DNA from: Paramecium sonneborni
Taxonomy: Eukaryota > Ciliophora > Oligohymenophorea > Peniculida > Parameciidae
Direction: 5' to 3'
Assembly (NCBI GenBank): GCA_905182985.1
Contig: CAJJDN010000025.1
Span: forward strand, 425,487 to 489,486
Length of the DNA stretch: 64,000 nt
Each line of letters begins with the position of its first letter. Position 1 is the first letter of the stretch. This document shows positions 44,948 through 61,959 of the stretch, piece by piece. The position numbers and the translations under genes were made by a program. The notes under the pieces are model-generated. The model did not search any database. It worked only from the letters and a program-made list of their open reading frames with translations, and was not told the origin of the DNA.

Positions 44948-45576
44948 GTCAAACATTATTATAAAAATAAAATATTCAAAAAATGAACATTTATACAATA
45001 TTCAAAAAATAGGCAGTCTATCTTGTATCTCTTCTTCATAAAAAATATCAAAATTTACTTTTAATTTTATTTTCTTCAATCACAAATAAAGAAAATAACA
45101 TTCTTAGTCTATTATGAATAAATAAACTCCTTATTTATTCTATTATTTTTATTTTCTAGTCCTAATTTACACAATAACACATTCTTTAATTATATTTTTT
45201 CTATATAAGAGAAAATTAAATTAATAAAAAATAATTTAAATCTCAAAGAAGTTCAGATTTTACATAAATATTAAAAATGAGATTACATTACTCATTTTTT
45301 TTTATTTAAGAAGAAAATAATATATTGATGATGTTATTTATAAATTATTTCTACTTTGGCTTTGTTAAAATACATGTAGACAAATTTACAATATGATATT
45401 TTTATAATAATAAATTTTATTTCCTTTTTTAGTATAAAATATGTTTAGATCTATGACAATTAGAGTTCTTCTGTAAATCTAATAGCTTCAACAGCTTTTA
45501 TCTAAATAATTTTTATAAAATGAATTATTTTTTTTTATCTTACGTATGTTGAGTTATATTCTAAATTAATATTTAT
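44948..45576. other. Intergenic stretch, no gene seen
   Basis: About 630 bp, A+T rich, without coding pattern. An AATAAATAAACTCC/TTATTTATT inverted repeat near 45120 may be incidental. Confidence 0.4.
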
Positions 45577-47237
<1,661 letters not shown>

Positions 47238-47520
47238 TTAAAAGTTATAATTATACTTATTTTTATGAAATAAGTTAAGAATATTTCATAAATAACTCTA
47301 ATTACAAACTTATTAAGACTATATTTTCTTATTTTTAATTCTTAATTATTTTTTTTTTAATTTCTCAAAGACAAGAAAAGTTAGTTACTCTTTGTAAATT
47401 GCCTTTAAAATATTTTTCTATATCTTAAGAATGAAATTACTTTAAAATTTATACTTTTAGAATTATTCTTCTAAATTTAGTTCAATATTGTTTATAAAAT
47501 AATATTATTAATGAATATTA

Positions 47521-47972
47521 TCACATCATATATATTATAGCACCTACTATAGACATAAATAATAAAAAGGTAATGGACATCAAAATTAAATACCAAAAAA
47601 TGACATATCTCAATAAATTGCAAGGTTCATTTTTAAAATATTGAATAATTAAAAAAATATTGCTAATTACAAACCCAACTAATAAAATTCCTGATATATA
47701 AATTTTGATCTTGGAATTAGATTAAGGTTTCCATTAAATCATTACGCTAGTATTAATTATTGGATAAACATATACCCAATTATAATGACATATATTAAGT
47801 ATAGCCAAACCATAAAAAATGCACAATCTCTTAATGCAATACATTCATCACCTCCATAAAGTTCTGGTTTTGATGTAAATTAATAGAATAAGAAGCTTAC
47901 TAATGATAGAGAAACAACAGTGAATAATGAAACTTTATCAAAAGCTTATTGCTCTTATTACTCTTAATCCAT
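47521..47972 (-). CDS. Small four-transmembrane protein, unknown
   Basis: 142 residues with one 23 nt intron (GTTTAT...CTAG). The N-terminus is Gln/Glu rich (MDQEQQEQQAFDK). Four hydrophobic helices follow: LFTVVSLSLVSFLFYQF, FFMVWLYLIYVIIIGYIV, YISGILLVGFVISNIFLI and FWYLILMSITFLLFMSIVGA. A short loop with two Cys (GGDECIALRDC) lies between helices 1 and 2. The family is not recognised. It sits between convergent and minus-strand CDPK genes with no evident functional link. Confidence 0.65.
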
Positions 47973-48058
47973 GGATTTAAGTTGTTTGAAAATATTATAA
48001 ATTTTTATTTATAAATTCAATTATTATAAATTGAAAATACATAATTTTTATTTGAGTT

Positions 48059-49733
48059 TCATGCATACATACTTCCATCTTCGGTAAAGTTTTTATTAAC
48101 ACCTGCATGATCAAACATTTAACAAAATTCTTCAAAACTAATTTTATTATCATGATTTGGATCAATTTCAGCAATCATTTCATCAATTTATTTATCTGAA
48201 ATTTGTTTTCCATTTCTGGCAAATGCTTCTTTAATATTTAATTTAGTTATAAAACCTGAATTATCAGTATCAAATATTTAAAATAAAGATGATAACTAAA
48301 TTTAATAAGTATAAATATTTACTTTTTCTTTAGTAATGAATTTTCTTTCATCAATACATGATGCTAAGAATTCGCTATATTTTATAACAAAGTCTTTTTT
48401 CTTCCTTCCTACTTCTTCATGAGTTTATGGAGGTGAAGTATTGTTTATCAATTTCTCTATATCTTCAAAAGTAGCTGGTGATCCCTATAATAAAATTTAT
48501 GATTACTTCTGCTTTTAAAGCTTATTTCAATTCATCAAATGTTATAGTTCCTGAATTATCTACATCAATCTTTTTAAATATTTCTTTTAATTAACTTAAT
48601 TCGGTTTCATTTAGTTAATTTACTAATAAAGTTTTAACTTCTTTTTTGAATTTTGCTCCTCCTTAATTTTATTTTAACAATTAATAAATTTATCTATTTT
48701 CCATAGTACTTGATGTAAAAGAATTATTTATTTATGTTGAAGTTTTCTCCTCATTCTTGAATTATTTTTTGAACCATGAATGTTTAATAAGATCTTTTGA
48801 ATTTGGTCTCAATCCAGGCTATTTTTGTAGCATTTTTTTAATTAAATCTTTAGCTTCATTACTAATATTAGGCCAAACTGAAGAACTAAATGATATCTAT
48901 ATTTAGAATTAATAATACATTAGAGGTTTAGATATTATTATATAATTCCTCTTTTGTACTACCATGAAATGGCAAATGACCAGAAAGTAAAGTAAACAGT
49001 AAAACACCAAGAGACCATACATCACATTTTTCATCATAGGATCCTTTTATAACTTCAGGTGCCATATACATAGGAGTTCCAGCAAACGATTTTAATCGTC
49101 TAATATTTTTAGATATAATATTAATACTTCAAATGAGATGTATCAAATTTATTAGCTAATCCAAAATCTATTAATTTAGGTTCACCATCATCTTTTTTAG
49201 AAGTAATCATAATGTTTTCAGCTTTAATGTCTCTATGAACTATGCCTTGAGCATGAATATAACTGACAGCAGAAACAATCTAAAATTACTATAAATATAA
49301 TAAATACTTTTTTCATAATCTCTTAGATATGTGGTTCATGAAAACTCTTATATCTTTTTGGAATCCATTCAACCAATTCTCCTCCTTTGCAATAATCCAT
49401 ACAAATATAAAAATTCAATCTATTTTAATAAACTTCATGAAATTTAATAATATTTGGATGATCAAGTTATTGTAACATATAGATTTCATTTGCTAAAATA
49501 TCCTCTCTCCCTTTGACTTTTGCTTTTTCTATAATTTTGATAGCAACTTGTTTTTCAGCATTTTTAATCATTCTTGCCGTAACGACTTTTCCAAAAGAAC
49601 CTACTCCTAGTACTTTTCCTAAAGAATATATTTTAGAAATATCTTCTGTGGATGTAAATACTAGATCCTAGTTTCTTGTTCTCATTTAAACAATAGTATT
49701 AGGTTTAATTTCAGCTCCTGAAGCACAACCCAT
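48059..49733 (-). CDS. Calcium-dependent protein kinase (CDPK)
   Basis: Starts [13 protein letters not shown]: Gly2/Cys3 dual-acylation signal. Motifs seen are [42 protein letters not shown] and PMYMAPEV, then four EF-hands of which the last reads [13 protein letters not shown]. Several 22-30 nt introns interrupt it, including one just before the catalytic loop, at the same place as in the other CDPKs. It ends DGSMYA. Close in sequence to the plus-strand CDPK at 45577 ([14 protein letters not shown] segment and AENIM in both), suggesting that these two are the nearest pair. Family function as for that gene. Confidence 0.9.
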
Positions 49734-49885
49734 AGTAATATAATTTAATTTAGATTTAATTATTAAGTTTGATTTTTTTTGATTGAGAATTTAATCAAAA
49801 CTTATTATCTATCTTATATAATAAAAAAAACAATTAATCATGAAATAGCTATCTAAATTATATAATTGTTAGAGAAGTATTATAA

Positions 49886-51588
<1,703 letters not shown>

Positions 51589-51805
51589 TATTTATTAATT
51601 ATATTGAAAATATAAGACTTTAGATTTGCTTAAATTTCAAAAAGCATTATGTATATTATGCATTAATAATCATAGAAATTAAAGAACTGTGTATTATAAA
51701 TATATATATAATTAAAAACGATACAGTAAGAATCATGTTGAAATAAAGAATGAAAAAAGGTAGTTTTTAAGAATGAGATATTAATAAAATATATTATTAT
51801 TGTAA

Positions 51806-53495
<1,690 letters not shown>

Positions 53496-53532
53496 AATTT
53501 ATTATATTTAATGAGTAATTTAATTGAAATAT

Positions 53533-54540
53533 TCATTCATAAAATTTTTAAATCTAATTTTTTGAGATTTCATAAGCATAAAATCCTATAGCATTAGCAT
53601 AAAAAGCTCTTAACATACATGCAGAGAATCCTCTCCATAAAGATGGAACTCCATCATTTTATATCCTATACTTTAGACACTCAAAAAAACCTCCATCAAG
53701 GAATCTAGGCTTAAATCTTCTTGTTTTCGTTCCCATTTCACATTACAAAATAGTTTTAATAGTCTATATTTATATTTATTTAATTAAATTACATCTTAAG
53801 GATATCCTACAATCCAACATGCCATTCCTGCTAATCCTCCTGATATTAATAAATCATGTGAAGATGGTTCTCCTTTATCTTATAACCACATCAATTAATC
53901 TTTAACAAATTCATATGTTGCAAATTATGCACTATATCCTAAAATTTCTCTTTATTATGTAGCATTCATCCCTCTAAATATATATCTAAATCCTTCTTAT
54001 TTTCCAATCTATACACTTATTATTTACTACCTTCCATAAACAATCAAAAGGATTCTTATATAATTTCTAAGCATTATCTAACTACATTTGTAATCTACAT
54101 TTTGTTAAATCAATTGAACATGCTAACATTGCTGCACAACTCCCAGAAATACCTCCACATATTGCACTATTAATATTTATTTCTTATACGTCTAAAAATA
54201 ACTCATTGATTTTCCATTTTCATTATAACCTGTAAACTATCTTCGTGAATATTCATAAACTGCAAATACTATAGCATTCAAAAATGGAACAGATAATAAA
54301 GGAAAAGTCATTCCTTTATAAAATGCTAATATTCCTTCATTCTTAATTATTTTTATTATTGATCTCCAAAAGTTTTCTTTTGACATTTACATCCTCACTT
54401 TCAAAGTATCCATTGGATGTCCAAATAAACAATTAAAGCTTACTTCAAATATTCATATACATTCCACTAACTGTTCCTGCTCCCAAATCTATTTATATCT
54501 GTTTCTGATTATCTTTAATCCAATTGCTAAATTCAGACAT
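53533..54540 (-). CDS. Mitochondrial carrier family (SLC25) protein
   Basis: 303 residues after four introns (22, 23, 22 and 29 nt). Three carrier repeats are present with their signature turns: GHPMDTLKVRMQ, CSIDLTKCRLQMQ and GYPQDTIKTILQ (P-x-D-x-x-K; the second has Ser for Pro). Matching GxxxG-type even helices are present, e.g. GGISGSCAAMLA and GGLAGMACWIVG. Carriers exchange metabolites across the inner mitochondrial membrane; the ligand cannot be read from the sequence, although an acylcarnitine/ornithine-type carrier is plausible from GFRYIFRGMNATQQRE. Starts MSEFSNWIKDN. Confidence 0.88.
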
Positions 54541-54713
54541 TTATTATTAATTTGTTTATTAATTATTTTATTTTTCAATTCTTTCATATTTTTTAAACTA
54601 TAATATATATTTAAGTCATTAAATACAATGTAATGCAATTCATTAATCAGAATGGATCTTTTAAATTTATTCTATTTCCTTTACATATACAAATAATTAA
54701 TTAAAGTTTACAA

Positions 54714-57149
54714 ATGATCAAAATGTTAAAAAATTCTACAATATTTACTACAAAGCATAGTGTTTGGAAAGTTTAAGATGAAAAACAATTATTCAAGAAT
54801 TCAAACATCAAGTAAGATTTAATACATCCAATTTCAATCATCAAAAATTAAAATACATCTTAAATAATTTTAAGTGCTATAAGAGAACTTGAGGATAATG
54901 TATATACTTTATAGGACAACTAAGATTTTAAATAATCAATTAAGATATTTAATATTTTTCATTTAGACTCTTGTAATTCTGCCTTATTTTTAACATTAAA
55001 CCAACTTTGCAAGTCTTTTTATCCCCTATCATAAGAAATATGTAATATGCTTACTAATATCAAAGAAATCTATTTATTAGTAATTATTTTAAATAATTTA
55101 AGTAATAAAATCAGAAAATTTAAAATGTTTTAATTTTTTAAAATATTTAAAGTTAATTTAAAAATGAGATGTTTAAAGCAATTCTATTGTATAGTCTCTA
55201 CTCCCAATAAAGTATCTTATTTTTATTTTATATAGCGACTAAGATAAAACTAAAATACTTGTTTATAAATCTATCTGGCCTTAACACTGTTGAATAAGAT
55301 TTTTAAATAATGAAGGAAATTAATTTAATCAAAAATAACAGTACAGATGTGTATTGCTTATCATTTCTAAAAAAACATTTCTAATCAAAAATAAAAAAAG
55401 ATTATAAATAAAATTCTTTTTTTGATTATTATTTTTTAGAAAATACAAATGAACTAATAAACTGGTTTTAACTTTAAAATTACTTCAAACTAATAATTAA
55501 AAGAAAAATTTAACAATTCAATCCTCAAATATGTATATTGTAATTTCATATTTCTTTGGATCATTTATAGAATTCAGAGGATGGTCTAATGTTTGAAAAC
55601 GATTGCATTTTGAAAACTGTTCATTACTTTTCTAAATTATCTAAAGAGAAAATAATTATAAATTTAATTATACAGGATAGTTAATAAATTCATCAAAGTA
55701 ATCTAAACTAATTTAATTAACAAGGATAGAATATATTTATAGAGCAAAAAATGAAATTAAAATAAACGATAAATGCTATTTAATAAGGAATATTTGCTAA
55801 TATAGAAATTAAAATTGTTGATAACAGAAGTAATAGTTAAAAGTTGATACATTTTTAGTATTTGTTAAATTAATTACAATTTAAAAAGCATTAAGAAGAG
55901 GTTTAAAGAACTTTAAATAATTTTATTTGTCAATCACCTATTACTCTTGTAAATGATTCCAAATTAGAAAGTTTATAATTTAAATACATACCTTGTATTG
56001 ATAAAAGTGGATCCATATTATTTTTTGAATACTATTTTGATTAATAAGAAATTGTAATAAATAATTCAACTTAGATTATATATCGATATTAAGACTAGAT
56101 TGTAATCATATTTTAAGGATAATAATTTAAGCTTTTTTATTGTAAAATATAGTGTAGTTGTATCAAAAAAAATTGGTAATATTTCTAATAATATTTTTAG
56201 CTCATTGCTTGATTTGAAATAGTATTAAAATTTTGATCATATAAAATTAGATGAGGATATGAAATATCCAACAATTGCATTAAATGAAGAAAAGATATAC
56301 TTAAACTATGGGTATTTAGGGGATTAAATTTGGGAATTTAGTCTTTTGAATTAGAGTGTCATTATTAAGAGAAGAAAAAAATTGAAAAAAATTCTATTTT
56401 ATTAAGATGCCGGAGAATAATAAAATTATATTTTAGAAAGAGAAGGAGCAAGTGTATTTTATAGTTAATTTGAAAATGAAGAGAAAAAATGCTATTTTAT
56501 TTGTGGAGGAGAATTAGGTTAGTACAGTCCGATTTGTAATATTATTGAGAGAATATTTTCTGAAAATGAAGAATTCTCTTCTGGATTTGTAGAAAAGTGT
56601 TTATTAAATACAAGTTTGAAGCCTTTTTAACATTCTTTAGTTTTAGAAGGGGATAAGTTTGTAATTTTTCTTCCTGGAGATTTTAATAGTAAAAGATATA
56701 AGTATTCTTAAATTATGAATCACGAACATTAAAAATATGCTTAGGTTTTAAGAGTGACAAAAAATTAATGGAAGATAGAAAAAATAATAATTGTATATGA
56801 AAACGAAGATCTTGGAAAGTAATATCCAATTCATTTAATGCCATATAATCAATAGAATGTATATTCTATAAATAAAGATTAATGGATAGTTTGTTTTTTT
56901 GGATTGCAATTAAAAACACCTGAATCTTTAAATTAATCATCCTAAATTATTTAAATGGATGAATAGAATTAAAATTAATTTTTTTCTACAAATTGTGATG
57001 GTAATGAAGAAGGAACTTTATGCCAAATGATAATCAAAATGGATATCAAATATTAAGGGAATTAACTTTATATTTCTATAACACCATATTAATTTGGCAA
57101 AGGCGAATCAATTATCAGACACACATTTTTAGCTCAAAATTAAAAATGA
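54714..57149 (+). CDS. Kelch-like/beta-propeller protein with helical N-terminus, unknown
   Basis: 795 residues after two introns (23 and 25 nt). The first 400 residues are helical, Gln/Asn rich and unrecognised. From about residue 430 there are beta-repeat motifs: IYLNYGYLGDQIWEFSLLNQ, KKCYFICGGELGQYSPICNI and DKFVIFLPGDFNSKRYKY. FICGGELG and W-E-F-x-L are kelch/galactose-oxidase-like. The overall plan resembles the minus-strand gene at 12534-15359, so both may belong to one ciliate-specific family. No catalytic residues were seen. Confidence 0.6.
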
Positions 57150-57604
57150 CCTTTTTATATTATTTTATATAATATATTTTATTTCTAAAATGAAGAATAT
57201 AAATTAATTTAAGAAAAAGAAAACCTTTATTTTTCTAAATTTTTATTCACTTCTAAAACCACATATTGATTAAATTTTTGATTCAATTTGAGTATATTAG
57301 AAGTTTTGTCTTTATTATTTCTTTTGATTTTTTTAAAATAATTATTTTATTAGAACCAAAAAGTGTTTGTATTTTAATTTTAGGTTAGATCACAACAATA
57401 TTCAAATAGTATTGTAAAGAATATATGTAAAAAGAGAGGAGAACCAAAATTCACTGAAAGTAAATTGTTTTAAGTATCTTAAGAGAGTAAATCAAGCGTA
57501 TCTATTTTTTAGGATAGTCTGTAATTATTTTATGAAGATTCTTTAAAGCTTTATTAGATTATAACTAAATTCAAGTATAATTATTTAATATATTATTATT
57601 TTAA
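57150..57604. other. Intergenic region with a short coding-like segment
   Basis: Positions about 57385-57560 read on the plus strand as SQQYSNSIVKNICKKRGEP, then FQDSLQLFYEDSLKLYQ, which looks codon-like and follows a TTTTAATTTTAG that could be a 3' splice site. No start or complete frame could be built. It may be a small gene, a lost exon or chance. The rest holds nothing recognisable. Confidence 0.3.
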
Positions 57605-58084
57605 ATGGATAATAATTTTTTTGGAGACACATTCATTAATAAAAATGGTCCATGTAAAATCAAATTATCTGATATGAAGGTTGTAGTTTTATACTTTTGT
57701 GCAAGTAAATAAATTATTAAATAAAGGTTGGTGTCCTCCTTGTGTAAACTTTACACCAACTCTTGTTGAATTTTATAATGATGTAAATTTAGAGACTAAA
57801 TAGCTAGAGATTATATGGGTATCATATGAAGAATCAGAAGGTTAATTCAAAAAATATTTAGAAGAAGTATGTGCAATAAATATAAAAAGATGCCTTGGCC
57901 AGCAATTCCTTATAATGATAAAAGAATATAGTAACTGATAGATAAATATGAAATTAAAGGAATTCCAACAGTGACAGTATTGAGGAAAAATGGAGACATA
58001 GCAAAGAAGAATGGAAAATAAGATGTTATAAAAGAAGGAGAAGGAGCCTATAATTTATGGGAATAAATAGTGAATAGCGAGTGA
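57605..58084 (+). CDS. Nucleoredoxin/tryparedoxin-like thioredoxin-fold protein
   Basis: 144 residues, introns 57705-57726 and 57867-57889. The active site is WCPPC (VLYFCASWCPPCVNFTP) near residue 40, with the family segments VEFYNDV, IIWVSYEESEGQFKKYL, MPWPAIPY, and the cis-Pro loop KYEIKGIPTVTVL. WCPPC with MPWxAxP is the tryparedoxin/nucleoredoxin signature. It is a thiol-disulfide oxidoreductase of the cytosol; partners are unknown. Both Cys are present, so activity is expected. Confidence 0.88.
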
Positions 58085-58128
58085 ACTAAAATTTTTATTT
58101 TAATTATTTATAAAATATTAATAATATA

Positions 58129-58386
58129 ATGTCGGCTGGAATATTCATTGGCACAATTATATTTATAGGAATTGGAATAGGAGTTACTGTTTGGCTCAAA
58201 GGTGTTGTAACTAAGGCAACAAAAAATTTAAGCGATCTGAATGATAATTTATTGTAATACATTAATCAAATCAAATAGACTTATGTATGTTTCAGTCCTT
58301 TCAGGTACTATTCAATTTTGGCTCTTATGGTTCTGTATGTATATGCACTAACTCAATCCTATTATAACACCTATAAGAGAACATGA
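58129..58386 (+). CDS. Small two-transmembrane protein, unknown
   Basis: Single exon of 85 residues starting MSAGIFIGTIIFIGIGIGVT. It has one glycine-rich helix at the N-terminus, a short amphipathic loop (ATKNLSDLNDNLLQYINQIK) and a second helix (YYSILALMVLYVYALTQSYY). Size and layout recall small subunits of membrane complexes such as respiratory or ATP synthase accessory proteins, but no family was identified. Confidence 0.6.
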
Positions 58387-58495
58387 ATGAGTTATTAATA
58401 AATGAATTAAAATTTAATTTATTGATCTTTAAATCTAAAATTCTATAGTATTTCAGATAATATATATATATGATAAAAATAGTGATACTCATAAA

Positions 58496-60113
58496 TCAAT
58501 TTGAATTAGATTACAATAGTAGGGAAAACTCTTAAAATGAAAGTTTTCCATTTTAATTCAAATCTCCTTAATTAAATATTATTTCCCATTCTTAATCAGT
58601 TAATCTGGCATCTATGAATAAAGATTTTAATTCTTTTATAGTTATCTATTAATTTTAATTTTTATCAATAAATTTAAATAATAATTGTAAGTTTTCTTAA
58701 TTAGCTAATTTTTCAGTGTTACAACAAGCTAGTAAAAACTCATTAAATTCAATAAATCCATTTTAATTTGAATCTAGAATTTAGAATATTTTATCTGCAA
58801 ATGGCCTCTATTACTCTGAATTTAAAAACTTTTTTAATTCTTTTTAAGTAATTTTGCCATCTTTATTATCATCAATAGCTTAAAAAGCTATCATTAATTT
58901 TTCTTTTTCTTTTTCATCCAAAAACTTATTAATCATTATTGAGAATAGAATTTTTTGAAACTCTGACTTTGATTAATATGATTAAATTCTTAAAATTATA
59001 TCATCAAGAAAAGTTTTATCAGTATAATTCGCAATATTTCTTAAATAATCTTGTTATAAACATTCTGCTGCATTAATACGTTGGGCTAATAAACTTAATA
59101 AATAGATATACATGGATCAATTTTCAAAATTAAATTAATTAATTTTTATGCATCATGTGGAATAGCGTTCCATTATTTATCTTTTTTAATTTAACATTTT
59201 AAGATATTTTCTTTTTATTGTTTGATATTTTCACCTTAGAATGGACAAGATCCAACCAATATTTCATATAATAATACTCCACAAGCCCAAATATCAGAAG
59301 CTGGAGAATACTATTAATTTTAGATCACTTCAGGAGCTAGATAATTTAGTTCAAGCATATCGATTTCCCTTTATTTCACTCTTGTATTACTATAATCAAT
59401 TAATTTAATTAATTGACTTTGCTAGCTTTAAAAAAGTATATTTGTTGGCTTCAGATATCTATAAAATACTTATATATCAAATTTACTTATGGTTAATCCC
59501 ATTACTATGTAGATATTACAAACCTGCAAAAATTTATTAAAAGTATTTTTATATTAATTAATTTTTGCTTACTGAATTAGCTTTATCATCAGCTTTAATT
59601 CTTGAAAAAAGCGTTCCCCCATTATAATTTTCGGTTACCATATATAATTACTTTGAATCAACAAAAAATTCATAAATGGACATTATATTTGGGTGATCCT
59701 AATAATGAAGAGGTTATTACTAATTTTTTAAGTTATTGTATTTTGTTTTATAACTTATTCAAATCTATTTATTTATATTGATGGCTTTAAATTATTGCAA
59801 TTTTCGTTACTCCAGTTTAATTATTTTAAACGGTGCAAACTTGACGAATCTGTTCGTTGGGACTTTTAAAGCTTTCCATTAAAGTATATTTATTGAAAAA
59901 TTTTCCTTTATTTACAGTACTTTATTTATCTGGAGTCAAAAGTTCCTAACTTCTCAAAAAGAAGTCTTATTAAGATAATTAAATTGAAGAATCAGCTGCT
60001 ATATTATTTGGACTGTTTTCTTTTACAGTATCAGCAGCTTAGGAAGCTTTCATGTTATTTTTTTTGTATTATGGAGGAAAATGGCTTTGCTTTTTAGATT
60101 TGCATATTCCCAT
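58496..60113 (-). CDS. CDPK-type pseudokinase with intact EF-hands
   Basis: 513 residues after introns of 22, 28 and 26 nt. MGICKSKK gives Gly2 and Cys4 for acylation. The domain order is that of a CDPK, but the kinase core has lost its key residues. The glycine loop reads FKSPNEQIRQV, the VAIK position reads KIAII, HRD reads HKY (GINHKYLKPTNILF) and DFG reads DYS (LIDYSNTRV). APE (LAPEVI) and SDIWACGVLLYE-like (ASDIWACGVLLYE) are kept. Four EF-hands follow with good loops: DDNKDGKITQKE, DSNQNGFIEFNE, DKNQNQQITIKE and DLNQNGKLSFQE. It is probably a calcium-responsive scaffold or regulator rather than an enzyme; that is inference. Confidence 0.85.
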
Positions 60114-60441
60114 TGGAAAATAATATTTATATAACTAAAACTTAATTTTCATTAGATAAATATATGTTGTAATTAAAAATTTTATAAGATTATTAAATAA
60201 ATTAAAATCTCAAAAAAATATTTAAATAATAGTGTTATATAAGATGTTGATAGTTGAATCTATTTAAATTTGATTGAATTAAGATAATAAAATTAATTTA
60301 AGTTCAGTAAATAAAATAAAGTTGATTATAATTCTGTAAACTTTACAAATAGAAGATTTTTGATAATTTTTGGTGAATTAATGATAGATAAGGTAAATGT
60401 ATATAATTTATAAAAGAGAATAAATAATTTAATCTATTTTT
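60114..60441. other. Intergenic stretch, no gene seen
   Basis: About 330 bp of A+T-rich sequence between two minus-strand genes. Nothing recognisable. Confidence 0.4.
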
Positions 60442-61485
60442 TCATACTTATTTTTTGATAATAAATGTTCTACCTTTGCTTTAGGCAGTTCTGGGTGGAG
60501 CATACATGGTCCTGTTATAAAACATTGTATATTCTTTAGATATCCAATTAATAAGTTTATCAGTTTCTTCAAATCTTCTTTTTTAATCTTTAGCTCCTAT
60601 TAATACTACTATTATGGATCCTAAAAAACTTTCATAAGAGACAGCAAGACAAGCACCAGCATTAGGTGTGATTCCAGTTTTGATTCCTTAATAATTTTCA
60701 AAATGTAACAATTAATTTGTATTATACCATTCATAATTTCTACAAGAATATGATTTACTATTGCATATTTATTTTAAAATGGGAATCTTTAAATAAGCTG
60801 AACTCATTCTACACATATCAAATGCTGTTGATTTATTAGCCTATATATAATTTAGTATTTGAAATATACTTTAGAACTGAGACCATGTGGATTTGAAAAT
60901 TAAGAATCTCTCATGCCTAATTTTAATGCATTTTCATTCATCTATCTAACAAATCTATTCATATTGCTCATTTATGTGTCATCATAGAATCCTTAGATTG
61001 TATCACATGTAATATAACTAGCTATCTTTTATTTTCTTTGAATATTCAGGAGTTATCCAAAATACAGTGCAATTGATAAAGCAGCATCATTTCCAGATGG
61101 TAACATTAATGCATATAGTAATTCTTCTAAAGATAATGTATCATCTCTTTTTAAAAAAGCAGATGTCCCTCCAATCTAAGTAGCAATTCTAGGAATACTT
61201 ATATATGTTTCATTCTAAAATTAGATTAAAAAAGCTTGAATTACATAATCAAGATTTAATTCTTCACATAATTGTATAGCTGTATAGGCAGTCATTATTT
61301 TGGTAAGACTTGCAACTTCTAACTTTAAAGAAGGAGATTTGCTTGCTAGTTCATCTCCCATTTATGTTACAATACACCAAGAAATAGCTGTTGTCTAAGG
61401 AGGGTTTACTATTTTTTATATAAAAAATCATACATAATGATAATGCTGACTATCTTTTGGCATGTAAAGATTTATTCTCATTCAT
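60442..61485 (-). CDS. Peptidase S11, D-alanyl-D-alanine carboxypeptidase (DacA-like)
   Basis: 329 residues after introns of 25 and 29 nt. All three penicillin-binding-protein motifs are present and in order: SxxK (EVASLTKIMTA, Ser near residue 65), SxN (LMLPSGNDAA) and KTG (GIKTGITPNAG). Also typical are FSNPHGLS and the ISW start of the domain. S11 enzymes trim D-Ala from bacterial peptidoglycan. In a ciliate without peptidoglycan it may act on ingested bacteria or have a new substrate. The two introns and the stop-codon reassignment show it is a resident ciliate gene and not contamination. No signal peptide is visible (MNENKSLHAKRQ), so the location is uncertain; a missed 5' exon is possible. 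Confidence 0.88.
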
Positions 61486-61532
61486 TTTAAATAAATAATA
61501 AAATAAGAAATAAATAGCTCATTTATCTATAT

Positions 61533-61856
61533 TCATAGGTATTAATTGTATTTTTCTATTATTTTTATTAATTCTGCTCTTTTTAATTCAACTTATTATT
61601 TTAATAAGTAATTTTCTTACATTAAGGCCTTCATAAATTCTGAATCATCATTAATCATATTGCATTTTTAATTTCTACCTCTTTTAGTTAAATCATCTCT
61701 CCAAGTATAAGATATTGTATAATTATTTGCTTTATTTATGACAGGAGTAATCGATCTTTATTATTAAACTCGAGGAATTTATTATTGAGCAATATATTAA
61801 GTTTGAATAAAAATTGGTTACTGCATAAATGGCTAATTGATTGATTATTAGTACAT
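61533..61856 (-). CDS. Small Gln-rich protein with C-terminal coiled coil
   Basis: Single exon, 107 residues starting MYQQSINQPFMQQP. It has a Gln/Pro-rich N-terminus, a central YTISYTWRDDLTKRGRNQ segment and a helical tail (MQENYLLKQQVELKRAELIK). No family was recognised. It starts 103 bp from the divergent gene at 61960 and may share its promoter. Confidence 0.55.
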
Positions 61857-61959
61857 TTTTATTTATAATTAATAAAAAACTCCAATACTAAAAATATTTA
61901 TTAGATTCCATTCAAAGTATTAAACATACTTTATTTCCCTTTATTTAATTATTTATTTT

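Noticed and set aside
45110..45160. AT-rich inverted repeat as a possible terminator hairpin
   Set aside because: Such palindromes are frequent by chance at this base composition, and ciliate Pol II genes do not use hairpin terminators.
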